Source of the DNA: a virus | IMG/VR virus record: IMGVR_UViG_3300009506_000001 | Coordinates: 1 to 64,000 of that record | Strand: one strand, 5' to 3' | Length of the DNA stretch: 64,000 bases | Part shown: piece after piece, positions 33,596 to 42,412 of the stretch | Layout of the letters: each line of letters opens with the position of its first letter | How positions within the stretch are numbered: position 1 is the stretch's first letter | Program-made: the position numbers and the translations under genes | Notes under the pieces: model-generated | Seen by the model: only the letters and a program-made list of their open reading frames with translations | Databases searched by the model: none | Told to the model about the DNA's origin: nothing

Positions 33596-35812
33596 TTAGA
33601 TCTCAGCCCCAGTAGAGACGATTCTGATTGGTATATAAATGAATTCAGCAGCCTTGACTGGCTTCAATGCCACGTCAATGTACATCTCGTTACGGTCAAT
33701 ACGAGCTGGTGTATTATTTGTTTCATCACAAATCGTAGCAAAGTCATACAAACCACGCTTGACGACGATGTCGCTCAAGAATGCATCCACAACAGCCTTC
33801 AAGTTATTACGTGTTAGCTGATCGTTTGGCTGGAACACAAAGCTCATTGTATTCTTACGTAGCTGACGACGGATGTACGCAATCAGACGAGTAACATTGA
33901 TGCGGTCAAGAGCACTTGCATCTGGTGCAGATGTCTTCTGACCCCAAACCAGAATACCACGACCTGGGAAGAACGCAATTGGGTTAACATTGACAAAGTA
34001 GCGATATAGATCGTCACGCTGTCCCTGATCAACATAAGTTGGAACAAATGTTGTTGGTAGTCCGAGAGTACCGGACACATAACCAAGCTCAGATACGCCT
34101 GTAACAAGACCACGACGAGTACCTGCTGGTGCAAACCAAACCTCAGAAACGCTGTCACTGTATGCCCAAGTCTTCAGTGCTGTACCAGAAGGAGCTACAA
34201 CAATCTCCTTACCATCGACATTTGTAACAACCTGCCATGGGTAGTAGTAAGAGATCAAGTTACTTGATGCACGATCTGCTGTCTGTGCCCAAGCAACAGC
34301 CTGGGAAGGTGTCATGTAAGAAGGTGTGTCACCAATTACAACAGCCTCCTGCTTGATAGCATTGCTAACTGCTAGATCAACTAGCTCAGCATTTGTTTCC
34401 CAGTAACCTGGGCAAACGATAATGTTGTATTCAAAGTTCTCAGAGCGAACATCGCTGTTACCAACAATCTCTGCCTGTAGAGCTGTCACAATAGCCGTAC
34501 GACGGGCAGCATCGTTAGCACCTAGGCTTGTTAGGTTAAAGAACTCATGTGTGTACTTGTAGTCATCTGCAGCAGCGATCAGATCGTCTGCAGCATCCTG
34601 TGCTGTCCACTCTTCTGGGAAGGATGGATTAGAACCAGCACCTGGGAATGTACCATCGGAACCTGGACCAACTGTATCACCGTTTGCATTAATGTTATTG
34701 GTTGTACCAGAACGACCTTCGATACCAACATATGGTGGTGCAACTGCTGGCTGGTCAAAGCCGTTAGGAAATACATCCAAACCACCGGTTAGAGAGGAGT
34801 CATCCTCAAATGTTGCTTCTACGTTTGAGAAGGAATACAGAGGATAAACAACATCGGTCATTGCATCGTTTAGCAGAGATAGGTACTCGGAAGAATCAAT
34901 TGTCTCCTTGTAACCATCAACACCGGTTGTAGTTGTTGCTGTGTAGCCATCTGGGCTACCTGGAACCATTGTCTGGAAGAAGCCAGGAGTTGTCATAACA
35001 ACAGATGTGCTAGAACCTAGCTCTGTACCACCACCGTTAACAGCATCGCTCTTGATCTGGATGGCACCAGATACTAGTGTTGCTGTTGCAGCAGAGCCAA
35101 GCTGGGCATTAATGTCATTTAGTAGCGATCCAACATTGTGAACGTCTGGAGAACCTGCTGGTGTACCACCTGGGGAACCAACACCTGGAAGTGGGGAACC
35201 TGTTGGTGCACTCAAAGTTAGGACAATTGGAGTACCATCAACAGTAACTGTGGCTGTATCACCTGCAACAACGTTTAGCACTGTTGCATTTGTCAAAGCT
35301 GCCGTGTAAGATAAAGTAACGTAGGCATTTACCCAAGGATCACCTGGGAACTTCTGGTTTGTTAGGTTTGTCTCTGTAAGGTAAGTATTGACAAGGTTTT
35401 CCAATACAAAGGAAGCTTCCGTAACCTTCGTATCCCAAAGGGTGCGAAGATTGTCAATGTTGTCATCAAGGTTAACATTTGCACGAACCACATATGCAAG
35501 GGAACCCTGATTCAAATACTGTTGCAGAGCAGCCAGACCGTACTCGTTACGAGCATCGCCATCGTGACGGTTTCCAGAAGAATCTTCTAGGAAAGCTGGA
35601 ACACCGTAAAGTTCCAGAGCTGTCTTCTGAGAAGTAACGGTTCGAACAACACCACTCTCATAAGTGCCTGGTGCTGGCGTCACACCGTCCTGCTGGACTT
35701 TTTCATCCTGTGTTGCGATGAAGAACAAAGGAACTGTGGAAGAGCCTGCTGGAATGAAAAAGCTCTCATCAGTTACCGTTACACTTACACCTGGGCTTAC
35801 TAATGTTGCCAT
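33596..35812 (-). CDS. 18: Tail sheath protein (gp18)
   Basis: A 738-residue sheath protein. The N-terminus (VSPGVSVTVTDESFFIPAGSSTVPLFFIATQDEK) and C-terminal core (GRGILVWGQKTSAPDASALDRINVTRLIAYIRRQLRK ... in outline, ending VKAAEFIYIPIRIVSTG) are typical. Residues about 165-300 look like an inserted beta domain holding four Gly-Ser-Pro tripeptides, three of them close together, plus VGSLLNDINAQLG, a module also seen in the gp13-type protein. T4 gp18 has 659 residues, so the extra length fits the insert. The sheath contracts to drive the tube into the host. Confidence 0.93.
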   Translation of the reverse strand: MATLVSPGVSVTVTDESFFIPAGSSTVPLFFIATQDEKVQQDGVTPAPGTYESGVVRTVTSQKTALELYGVPAFLEDSSGNRHDGDARNEYGLAALQQYLNQGSLAYVVRANVNLDDNIDNLRTLWDTKVTEASFVLENLVNTYLTETNLTNQKFPGDPWVNAYVTLSYTAALTNATVLNVVAGDTATVTVDGTPIVLTLSAPTGSPLPGVGSPGGTPAGSPDVHNVGSLLNDINAQLGSAATATLVSGAIQIKSDAVNGGGTELGSSTSVVMTTPGFFQTMVPGSPDGYTATTTTGVDGYKETIDSSEYLSLLNDAMTDVVYPLYSFSNVEATFEDDSSLTGGLDVFPNGFDQPAVAPPYVGIEGRSGTTNNINANGDTVGPGSDGTFPGAGSNPSFPEEWTAQDAADDLIAAADDYKYTHEFFNLTSLGANDAARRTAIVTALQAEIVGNSDVRSENFEYNIIVCPGYWETNAELVDLAVSNAIKQEAVVIGDTPSYMTPSQAVAWAQTADRASSNLISYYYPWQVVTNVDGKEIVVAPSGTALKTWAYSDSVSEVWFAPAGTRRGLVTGVSELGYVSGTLGLPTTFVPTYVDQGQRDDLYRYFVNVNPIAFFPGRGILVWGQKTSAPDASALDRINVTRLIAYIRRQLRKNTMSFVFQPNDQLTRNNLKAVVDAFLSDIVVKRGLYDFATICDETNNTPARIDRNEMYIDVALKPVKAAEFIYIPIRIVSTGAEI

Positions 35813-35867
35813 TTTTGTTTCTCCTTACTAGAAATCCTTTACTTTGTATTGTTTAAGATTGTACCTA

Positions 35868-35875
35868 TATTTATA
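35868..35875 (-). promoter_or_regulatory. T4-type late promoter element TATAAATA
   Basis: Exact consensus on the minus strand, 56 bases above the sheath ATG; the SD is AAGGAG. Confidence 0.75.
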
Positions 35876-35884
35876 TGCGGGACC

Positions 35885-36655
35885 TTAAAAGTCGGGCAAA
35901 TCCAACGTGTCACCGTCAAACCACAGCTCATATCCAATTCCCTGTGCATCCAATTCGGCAACCATTTCCTCGTTTGTTATTGCTGCGTTACTTACGGTGC
36001 CAATTCTGGCGTAAATGTCCTTAACAAACTCATCCTTGAGATTTGCTGGTGCTGATATCCAAATTGGAACCGTAAAAGTCAAATTACTGATCAGCATTCG
36101 ACGATCTGTACCAATAGGGTAATTATCCTCATAATCAACGCCAGTTAGCTCAACTGTTGTTAGTTTGGTCCAATCAAACATTGAATCGTTTATTTGAATT
36201 TGCACAATAGGGTCAAAGACCATCAGCAGCTGTTCCAGAATCTGATAACGCTGTTCGTGGTTGCTTGCCCAGATTGCAACGTTTGTGGTTAGCTTGTACG
36301 GAATAGGCATCTGCTGACGAACAGCTGTAATGTCATCTGGAATAGCACCACCACGTGGCAAATACGTGTTACGACGAACTTGTCCAACACCTTTTCGCAT
36401 GTCGGGGGCGAGTTCAATTCCCGCAACGTTGGCACTCATGATTGGAAGGCGAATAGGTTTATTCTGAGTAAACTGGCCTTTAATCCAAGCCACAACACGA
36501 TCTCTATTACCAAACATAATTGGAACAGAAATAAGCTCCTCCTCGTCAGATCGATCGCTCTTTCCAACAGCCACCTGCAACCCTGCAAATATTGCCATAA
36601 ACTGCAACATGTACTTTTTAATTTGCTGATCGTAATAGTAGTGTTTAATTGCCAT
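35885..36655 (-). CDS. 15: Tail sheath stabiliser / tail completion protein (gp15)
   Basis: A 256-residue protein with the gp15 layout: HYYYDQQIKKYMLQFMAIFAGLQV at the N-terminus, VPIMFGNRDRVVAW, LPIMSANVAGIELAPDMRKG, and near the end RMLISNLTFTVPIWISAP. T4 gp15 (272 residues) forms a hexamer that caps the finished tail and joins the neck. AAGGT precedes the ATG, ten bases after the gp14-type stop. Confidence 0.85.
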   Translation of the reverse strand: MAIKHYYYDQQIKKYMLQFMAIFAGLQVAVGKSDRSDEEELISVPIMFGNRDRVVAWIKGQFTQNKPIRLPIMSANVAGIELAPDMRKGVGQVRRNTYLPRGGAIPDDITAVRQQMPIPYKLTTNVAIWASNHEQRYQILEQLLMVFDPIVQIQINDSMFDWTKLTTVELTGVDYEDNYPIGTDRRMLISNLTFTVPIWISAPANLKDEFVKDIYARIGTVSNAAITNEEMVAELDAQGIGYELWFDGDTLDLPDF

Positions 36656-36664
36656 GCTAATACC

Positions 36665-38338
36665 TTACTTTGCTATATCATCTGATGGTGTTCGTGTTGA
36701 GCTTCCAAGGAACTCCTGTAAAACTGGTTTCGTCATATCAGATGCTGAACGCTTATCGGATTCCATGAATACCCATCTGCCCTTTGCAACTGAATACCTA
36801 AACAGCCGTGCTGGAATTGATGCATCGTAACCTGTGTAAGTTAAACGGTGCCAGTCACCGTCCGATGGACTTGCTGGCATTACATCGCCTTCTGTGTATG
36901 GCAAACCATTTGGTGGTAGACCATCCTGCACATATAATTGTTTTGGGTTTAGACCTATGTTACGCAATCCTTGAGCCGCACCTCTTTGCTGAGCCTCTGC
37001 TGCCTCCAACTGTGCTTCACTAAATTGGGTGACATCAGCCGGATCAACGCCTCTTTCGGGTAAATCATTTTGATCGGACGCTGTCTGTTCAACAGTCTGT
37101 GAAATATCCGAGTAATCCTGAAAGATAGGGTGTAGACCGTCGTCCATACCATGAGTCTGGTCGAAGTTCTGGAGGTAACCTGTACCGTCGTCATATCCTT
37201 CTAATCCACCAAATATGTCTGCTGTCTCTTCCGTTGCAAGCATTGGGGCAACAATGACACGTTGCAACAGTGGCTGCCAACCAGGCGTGTATCCATCCGT
37301 TGCCCATGCAATGTCAGTCACCTCCATATACTTCTTGATAGGCTCAAGAGTTGGTGTGTACTGTTGCTCACTTGGCATCTCTATGATATCACCAATAACC
37401 AAAGGACGACCAAGAACCTTAACCACAGCATTGAAGCTGACTGTCAAGTAAAATGTCTGCGATGGTAACTCAATACCAAATCGAGCCATATCAGATTGGA
37501 CATCCAACAAGTCATATGATGCTTTTATTTCAACACTTTGATCAGCATAATCACGATCTCGGTTCTCATGCCAGATCTTATCTTGGATGTCATCGATTGT
37601 TGTTAGGTCGTAATCAAACATCTCAAGGGCTTGTACAGCCCAAGGATCACTTGCACCACCATTAAATTCTACTGGACGCAACCTCCAGTACCGCATTGGA
37701 ACTGTGTTGTTGAATCGAATTGTATTCCAACAATCATCATCGGGAAGTGTTAGGAGAGCAGCACCATACCACTTAATCTTGTCCGCAGATCGTTCAAGCC
37801 GAATCTTTGTAGCTCGGTTAACAGCATTTGCCCCCTGTTTAATCTTGATCGATGCAACGTTATGCTTAATGGATGTATCAACACCATAACGAGCACGGCC
37901 ATTGTCAAGTCTTATTTCACCAAAGTCATAGCCGATGTATGCTGATACAGTAACACCAGATCCTTTTTGTGCAGATCGCCATTCCGTTGTGTACGTGGTG
38001 AATGCTTGTTCTTTTGGAAACCCTGTTTGATCACCACTTGAAATAGCGGATCCATTTTCTGTTAAGTCAACGAGACGACCCTGCTCATGTACACCAAGCA
38101 GCTTGAATACATTGATATCTGCACCACCAATCTGAAGGTTCTCCTCAACTACGTCATCTATGAAGCAGTTATCTCGGTTTTTAGACAACTCCCAAGGCTT
38201 ACAAGTAGCACCGTGGTTGGATGTTGGACAGCCATCACTAGTGCAGCTTCCTGTATCTTCCTCGGGTGTTGTTCCGATTAGATTTCCTTCGTCATCGTAT
38301 TCGGCTGAGCAGATTGAGTCGTTATCGCAATTTGCCAT
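36665..38338 (-). CDS. 14: Neck protein gp14-like with inserted discoidin-type domain
   Basis: A 557-residue protein, about twice T4 gp14 (256). The gp14 core is residues about 255-380 (SYDLLDVQSDMARFGIELPSQTFYLTVSFN, RPLVIGDIIEMPSEQQYTP, PIKKYMEVTDIAWATDGYTPGWQP). Before it, residues about 70-245 look like an F5/8-type (discoidin) sandwich (KEQAFTTYTTEW, YIGYDFGEIR, IRLERSADKIKWYGAALLTLP, MRYWRLRPVEF). The N-terminal 55 residues are Cys-rich. The start overlaps the cupin gene stop (TAATG). Discoidin folds bind sugars or membranes, so the neck may carry a host-contact domain. Confidence 0.8.
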   Translation of the reverse strand: MANCDNDSICSAEYDDEGNLIGTTPEEDTGSCTSDGCPTSNHGATCKPWELSKNRDNCFIDDVVEENLQIGGADINVFKLLGVHEQGRLVDLTENGSAISSGDQTGFPKEQAFTTYTTEWRSAQKGSGVTVSAYIGYDFGEIRLDNGRARYGVDTSIKHNVASIKIKQGANAVNRATKIRLERSADKIKWYGAALLTLPDDDCWNTIRFNNTVPMRYWRLRPVEFNGGASDPWAVQALEMFDYDLTTIDDIQDKIWHENRDRDYADQSVEIKASYDLLDVQSDMARFGIELPSQTFYLTVSFNAVVKVLGRPLVIGDIIEMPSEQQYTPTLEPIKKYMEVTDIAWATDGYTPGWQPLLQRVIVAPMLATEETADIFGGLEGYDDGTGYLQNFDQTHGMDDGLHPIFQDYSDISQTVEQTASDQNDLPERGVDPADVTQFSEAQLEAAEAQQRGAAQGLRNIGLNPKQLYVQDGLPPNGLPYTEGDVMPASPSDGDWHRLTYTGYDASIPARLFRYSVAKGRWVFMESDKRSASDMTKPVLQEFLGSSTRTPSDDIAK

Positions 38339-38784
38339 TACATTACATCCGTATCACCGTCATAGTGCTCTTCGTGTTCCTCTGCATCTTTCTTTGTTTT
38401 ACGAACTGTATTCTTTAGGTGGTTAGGTGGTGAATAAATTGTGTAGACTTTTAGGTCTTCATCACCATCATTCACAAGGTTGTGCTCTGTGCCCTGTGGG
38501 ACAACGAAAGCAAACCCATCACTGATCTGCTCTTCCTTACCATTCAGGATGACTTTACCTTTACCTTTCTCCACTCTGATAAACTGATCAATTGCTTCGT
38601 GCACTTCCATTCCAATGTCACCACCTGGTGGAATGCTCATTACAACCACTTGTAGATTTCGTGCGGTAAACAGAACTCGACGATAGTCATCATTTTTGAT
38701 TGTATCTTTCTCGATATCGGTAACAAAGTGATCGTGCCCCTTCTCACCTTTGATTGCTTTTTCAAATAGGTCCCAGAGATGCAT
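38338..38784 (-). CDS. Cupin-domain protein
   Basis: A 148-residue single-domain cupin: NLQVVVMSIPPGGDIGMEVHEAIDQFIRVEKGKGKV gives the first motif (His in MEVHE, Glu in QFIRVE), and FAFVVPQGTEHNLVN the second (H in TEHN). Metal ligands are largely conserved. The tail is Lys/Glu/His-rich. The gene sits between the gp13- and gp14-type neck genes and is coupled to both neighbours by TAATG overlaps. Whether it is an enzyme or a sugar-binding virion part is not clear. Confidence 0.8.
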   Translation of the reverse strand: MHLWDLFEKAIKGEKGHDHFVTDIEKDTIKNDDYRRVLFTARNLQVVVMSIPPGGDIGMEVHEAIDQFIRVEKGKGKVILNGKEEQISDGFAFVVPQGTEHNLVNDGDEDLKVYTIYSPPNHLKNTVRKTKKDAEEHEEHYDGDTDVM

Positions 38785-39011
38785 TATTTTATCCTCTTTT
38801 CTAAGTCACGAAGTGCTTTTGACTTCTTCTTTTTCTTTTCTTTTTGCTCACACCAGTCACGGTCTTTGCAGAATTTGTTTGGTAAAGGGGCATTCACATC
38901 ACCATAGTGCTGCAACATTGATGCTGGAGTAGGACGGGAGGCATCCGGTCCCGATGCTGGAACACCTCCACCGCCCCAATCCTGTCCTTCTATAATCTCG
39001 TGCAGTTTCAT
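38784..39011 (-). CDS. Small late protein with possible head-targeting N-terminus
   Basis: A 75-residue protein. It begins MKLHEIIEG, where I-I-E followed by Gly fits the T4 head-protease (gp21) cleavage rule, then a Gly-rich turn, then NKFCKDRDWCEQKEKKKKKS and a basic end. A small internal head protein is one reading. AGGT precedes the ATG right after the gp13-type gene. No family recognised. Confidence 0.6.
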   Translation of the reverse strand: MKLHEIIEGQDWGGGGVPASGPDASRPTPASMLQHYGDVNAPLPNKFCKDRDWCEQKEKKKKKSKALRDLEKRIK

Positions 39012-39012
39012 G

Positions 39013-42000
39013 TTAACCTATGATAAACTCGTTGTGCATGCCGTACTCTTCGACATTGTTTGTGACGTTGTCCATGATTTCCTGTAGCAACAGTTCTTGC
39101 TCATCCTTTGCTTCCTGTGCTAGATCAGAGGCATTCAAGGAAACACCACCACCTGCACCTGGCAACGAACCATACTTACCACGGATCTGTGCAAGCATCT
39201 TCTTGCATTCAGATACTGCCCATCTTTCAATCCAACGTCCCGTGAAGCGATCAGTTAGTAGCTCCTGCTCTGTTCTTTCTACTGCCACGTCCATTAAGAT
39301 TGTTTCACCTATTGAAAATCTCTGATGTAGTGTTAGTGCACGAGCTGCTTCATTCCAATGGAATCCTAAACGGGAAGCAAATAGATGTTCCATCTGTTCA
39401 ATGTATTCACTCACCAAATGGAAACTTAACAGATCAAACGTTCCCATGTTGTACAAGTGCTGAAGAACAACCTGACCAAATACACCTGAACCGTGTGCAC
39501 TTGACAAGAAAGCAGAAGTAACACGGAAGCAACCCATAACCTGAACAATCTTATCAAAGCCATACTGTCCATCAGGCAACGTGTAACCCTGTCCTTCATT
39601 ATCATCGTCTGCATCTGGTTTTGTTAGCTTATAGATTTGCTTGCCTGGCTCAATGTACAGCTTCATGAAACCACGATGATAACCAGAACCACTATGTCGA
39701 CGCAATTCCTTCAAAGCAATATCAATTGCCTTGTACATCTGGTTCTTTGTTAGCTCCACTTCTACAGTTGGATAGCCAAGCAAGAACAAAATCTCATTCA
39801 TCATCTCACGACGCTCATCCTGAGATCCATCTGTACCAATACCCTCCTGTTCGTAAGAAGGGATGCAAGATAGTCCATCTGTACCTGCCAATGGGCAGTG
39901 AATTGTTGGCTGTGGACTGAATGCAAACATCAATTCGTTTAGGTTTGGATCTTTCGATAGATCAACCAATGAATCATTACCGGTTGAACCAGTTGTGAAA
40001 ACAATCGTTGTGGATGATGCAATGGCTGCGGTTGCAATAGCAGAGGCCGCAACCCATGTTGTTCCATCCCATTCCTTCAAGGTATTTGTTGCCAAATCAA
40101 ACCACAAATCACCCGTATCTGGTGTCAATGGTGTCGTACTGAAGATAATGTTAACCCAGTTTGTACCATTCCACATCGACAGCGTAGAGTGTTGTGTATC
40201 ATACCAGAAGGTTCCTGCAGGGAGCGTTGCCTGTGAAGGATCATCTGGAGAATCCACTGGATTAAACTCTACCCATGCCCCTGCAACAAGCTCTGACCAT
40301 TCTCCTGTTGTTGGATTATACCATACCGTTCCATTTGCAACAGAGGTTGGATCAGTTGGAGATGAAATGAATGTAGCCTCTTGCCACTTTGTACCATCCC
40401 AAACATACATGAGCTCTGTTGCACTGCTGTACCAAACGACCCCTGCTGGGAGAGCAATATCAGCTGTTGGATCAAGCGTACTTTGTGTGAAACTTACAAC
40501 TGGTACCCATGCACCTGCAACTGAGTCCCAAACATTTAGTACGTCTGTGTCAGAGTTCCACCACGTATCACAAGACTCTATGTCAGTTGGATCTACACCA
40601 TAGACGATTGCACACTGAGAAACCCAAGCTGTATTTGCTCCATTACGTTGGAACACTTCACCATCATTGTTAACCCAATACTGATTAGCAGTTGGACTCG
40701 TAGGTTTTGCTCCAACCGTCAATAGCTCACCTATAACTGTTGATCCTGTAGAGCTGTAGTCGGCAAGCGATGTAAACAAGTTTCCACCAGCTGTGATTAC
40801 TGGCTCCGACTCATCTGCACTAATTAGTCGAACTGTTGTTGATGGCTGCGAACCAACAAAACCAATTGTTGCAAGTAAATTAAGTGGTGACTGATCGCCC
40901 AGCTGAGCATTAATAGCTGCGAATACTTTATCAAATCGACCATCGGTTGCATTGCAGACGTTTACAACAATGTTGAAAACCTCACCACCAACAGTAATTG
41001 TTTCGGTGTACTCACCAACTGCCAATGCCAAGTCACTTGCAGAGTGTCCTGCACCAAGTGTAAAGTCAATGTAACTTCTTCCGATTGGATTCCAGATTCC
41101 AACAACCGGTGTATCATATTGCCACAATAGGCTATTGATATCATCAAACCAATATGTACCAGCCGTTAATGCTGTTGGATCTTCGTTCCAGTATAAAGCT
41201 TCGATTTCTTCCCACGTGCAAGTGTCTTCGTTGTATTGGCGAAGGAGAAGGTCTGTAGGATTATACCAATAGTAACCACAGTTGGCTGTAACACCAACTG
41301 ATGGATCTGTTGTCTGGTCATATAGTGTATCTTCACACCATACGTTACCACACCAATGGAATGCTGCTGATGGGGATCCTGAACGGTACCAATAGTCGGT
41401 CCCACTCAAGTTTACTGTTAGTAGTGGATCCTTTGAGTATCGTAGAATCTGACTCTCAGGGATTACATCCCAAGAAGCACCATTCCACTGATATAGAATA
41501 TCATCGTCATTGTCATACCAGTAATTGCCAACTGCTAGTGCGGTTGGATCCGTAGGCTCATTAAGCACAGGGATTTCAGTGTGCTCATAGCCATCCCACT
41601 GATAGAGGACACCTGTTGTTGTATTATAATAGTAGGAGTTTGTATTAGGTGGTATAGTACTCTGTGGAGCCGTTGTAAGCTGTTCCAATTGAACATTAAT
41701 GGCATCAATAAGATCTGCATATGTCTGTGCATCGGAACCATTTACAATAATTGTGTACTCTGTGCCATCGATCTCCATTAACATGGAGTAGTCTCGACCA
41801 GCTGTCAATCCTGTTCCATCCGTTGGCTCAAAAGCAGTTGCCCATTCAACAGTAACTGTACCAGCTGTATCTGGTGTGCTCTGCAAACACTTGTCTAGGG
41901 AGTAGGCATATACACCTTCGCAGTGATAACGGTTTTCACAATCAACAGCATAAGCATTGACGAAATATGCAACACCTTCTTGCATGCCTGTGATATCAAG

Positions 42001-42354
42001 AGTCGTGGTAAAGGTTCCACCTGTACCTTTTTCAACGCATTCGTAGAAGGCACCAACCACCAGAGCTGTCCCAATAACATCTCCTACGTGCAGATCGCTG
42101 TCTGCTGTTGGATCGGCAGTATATTGCGTTCCATTCGTTGGACACGGCGTATCACGGTTTGCACCAACAGTATCGATTGTGATAACGATACCACCGTAAG
42201 CCTGATTTTCAGATGTACACCCTAATGCTGGAGGTGGAATGTTCCACGAAATACGACCAGTTGTAGCACTCGTACGATCGAGTGTTACTGTGATTTCACG
42301 GCCCTCTTGAATGATCAGGTTTGGTGCATCAGCAAAAGCGTCAAATGTTCCCAT
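39013..42354 (-). CDS. 13: Neck protein gp13 with large N-terminal extension of Trp-rich repeats
   Basis: A 1113-residue protein. The last 290 residues are the gp13 neck domain (DERREMMNEILFLLGYPTVEVELTKNQMYKAID in outline, RRHSGSGYHRGFMKLYIEPGKQIYKL, FTGRWIERWAVSECKKMLAQIRGKYG); T4 gp13 is 309 residues. The first 100 or so resemble a fibronectin-III-type domain (RISWNIPPPA, TLDITGMQEGVAYFVNAYAVD). Between them are about eleven repeats of roughly 25-60 residues with the pattern DPTAL..G.YWYD....L.QWNG..W, and two VDGT...LI..IN.QL modules. The repeats look like a carbohydrate-binding or fibre-like decoration fused to the neck. One Gly-Ser-Pro. Its SD is in a hairpin. Confidence 0.85.
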   Translation of the reverse strand: MGTFDAFADAPNLIIQEGREITVTLDRTSATTGRISWNIPPPALGCTSENQAYGGIVITIDTVGANRDTPCPTNGTQYTADPTADSDLHVGDVIGTALVVGAFYECVEKGTGGTFTTTLDITGMQEGVAYFVNAYAVDCENRYHCEGVYAYSLDKCLQSTPDTAGTVTVEWATAFEPTDGTGLTAGRDYSMLMEIDGTEYTIIVNGSDAQTYADLIDAINVQLEQLTTAPQSTIPPNTNSYYYNTTTGVLYQWDGYEHTEIPVLNEPTDPTALAVGNYWYDNDDDILYQWNGASWDVIPESQILRYSKDPLLTVNLSGTDYWYRSGSPSAAFHWCGNVWCEDTLYDQTTDPSVGVTANCGYYWYNPTDLLLRQYNEDTCTWEEIEALYWNEDPTALTAGTYWFDDINSLLWQYDTPVVGIWNPIGRSYIDFTLGAGHSASDLALAVGEYTETITVGGEVFNIVVNVCNATDGRFDKVFAAINAQLGDQSPLNLLATIGFVGSQPSTTVRLISADESEPVITAGGNLFTSLADYSSTGSTVIGELLTVGAKPTSPTANQYWVNNDGEVFQRNGANTAWVSQCAIVYGVDPTDIESCDTWWNSDTDVLNVWDSVAGAWVPVVSFTQSTLDPTADIALPAGVVWYSSATELMYVWDGTKWQEATFISSPTDPTSVANGTVWYNPTTGEWSELVAGAWVEFNPVDSPDDPSQATLPAGTFWYDTQHSTLSMWNGTNWVNIIFSTTPLTPDTGDLWFDLATNTLKEWDGTTWVAASAIATAAIASSTTIVFTTGSTGNDSLVDLSKDPNLNELMFAFSPQPTIHCPLAGTDGLSCIPSYEQEGIGTDGSQDERREMMNEILFLLGYPTVEVELTKNQMYKAIDIALKELRRHSGSGYHRGFMKLYIEPGKQIYKLTKPDADDDNEGQGYTLPDGQYGFDKIVQVMGCFRVTSAFLSSAHGSGVFGQVVLQHLYNMGTFDLLSFHLVSEYIEQMEHLFASRLGFHWNEAARALTLHQRFSIGETILMDVAVERTEQELLTDRFTGRWIERWAVSECKKMLAQIRGKYGSLPGAGGGVSLNASDLAQEAKDEQELLLQEIMDNVTNNVEEYGMHNEFIIG
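39960..41750 (-). repeat. Degenerate Trp-rich protein repeats in the gp13-type gene
   Basis: About eleven diverged copies of a unit whose coding ends with YWYD-x(4-8)-L-x-QWNG-x2-W. They are visible in protein sequence; the DNA shares only short pieces such as GTTGGATC. Limits are approximate. Confidence 0.7.
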
Positions 42355-42359
42355 AGATT

Positions 42360-42382
42360 ATACTCCTAGTATGCAGGAGTAT
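42360..42382 (-). promoter_or_regulatory. Hairpin that can mask the ribosome-binding site of the gp13-type gene
   Basis: Minus-strand ATACTCC (42376-42382) pairs over 7 bp with GGAGTAT (42360-42366), which contains the SD for the ATG at 42354; the loop is 9 bases. As at 7886, the 5' arm overlaps the end of the late element. Confidence 0.7.
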
Positions 42383-42387
42383 TTATG
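42380..42387 (-). promoter_or_regulatory. T4-type late promoter element CATAAATA
   Basis: Minus strand, 26 bases above the gp13-type ATG; it overlaps the 5' arm of the masking hairpin. Confidence 0.7.
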
Positions 42388-42412
42388 CGGAGTTATGAAA
42401 AGACTTGGGGTG

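Noticed and set aside
33620-33645. TATAAATG inside the sheath gene as a plus-strand late promoter
   Set aside because: Lies in coding sequence with no plus-strand gene downstream.
3734-35800. GSP codons as a short mobile DNA insertion
   Set aside because: The nine bases vary at all synonymous positions and use both TCN and AGY serine codons, so there is no common DNA unit.
41166-41555. Other-frame frames in the gp13 repeats
   Set aside because: They follow the repeat periodicity in the wrong frame and have no ribosome-binding sites.
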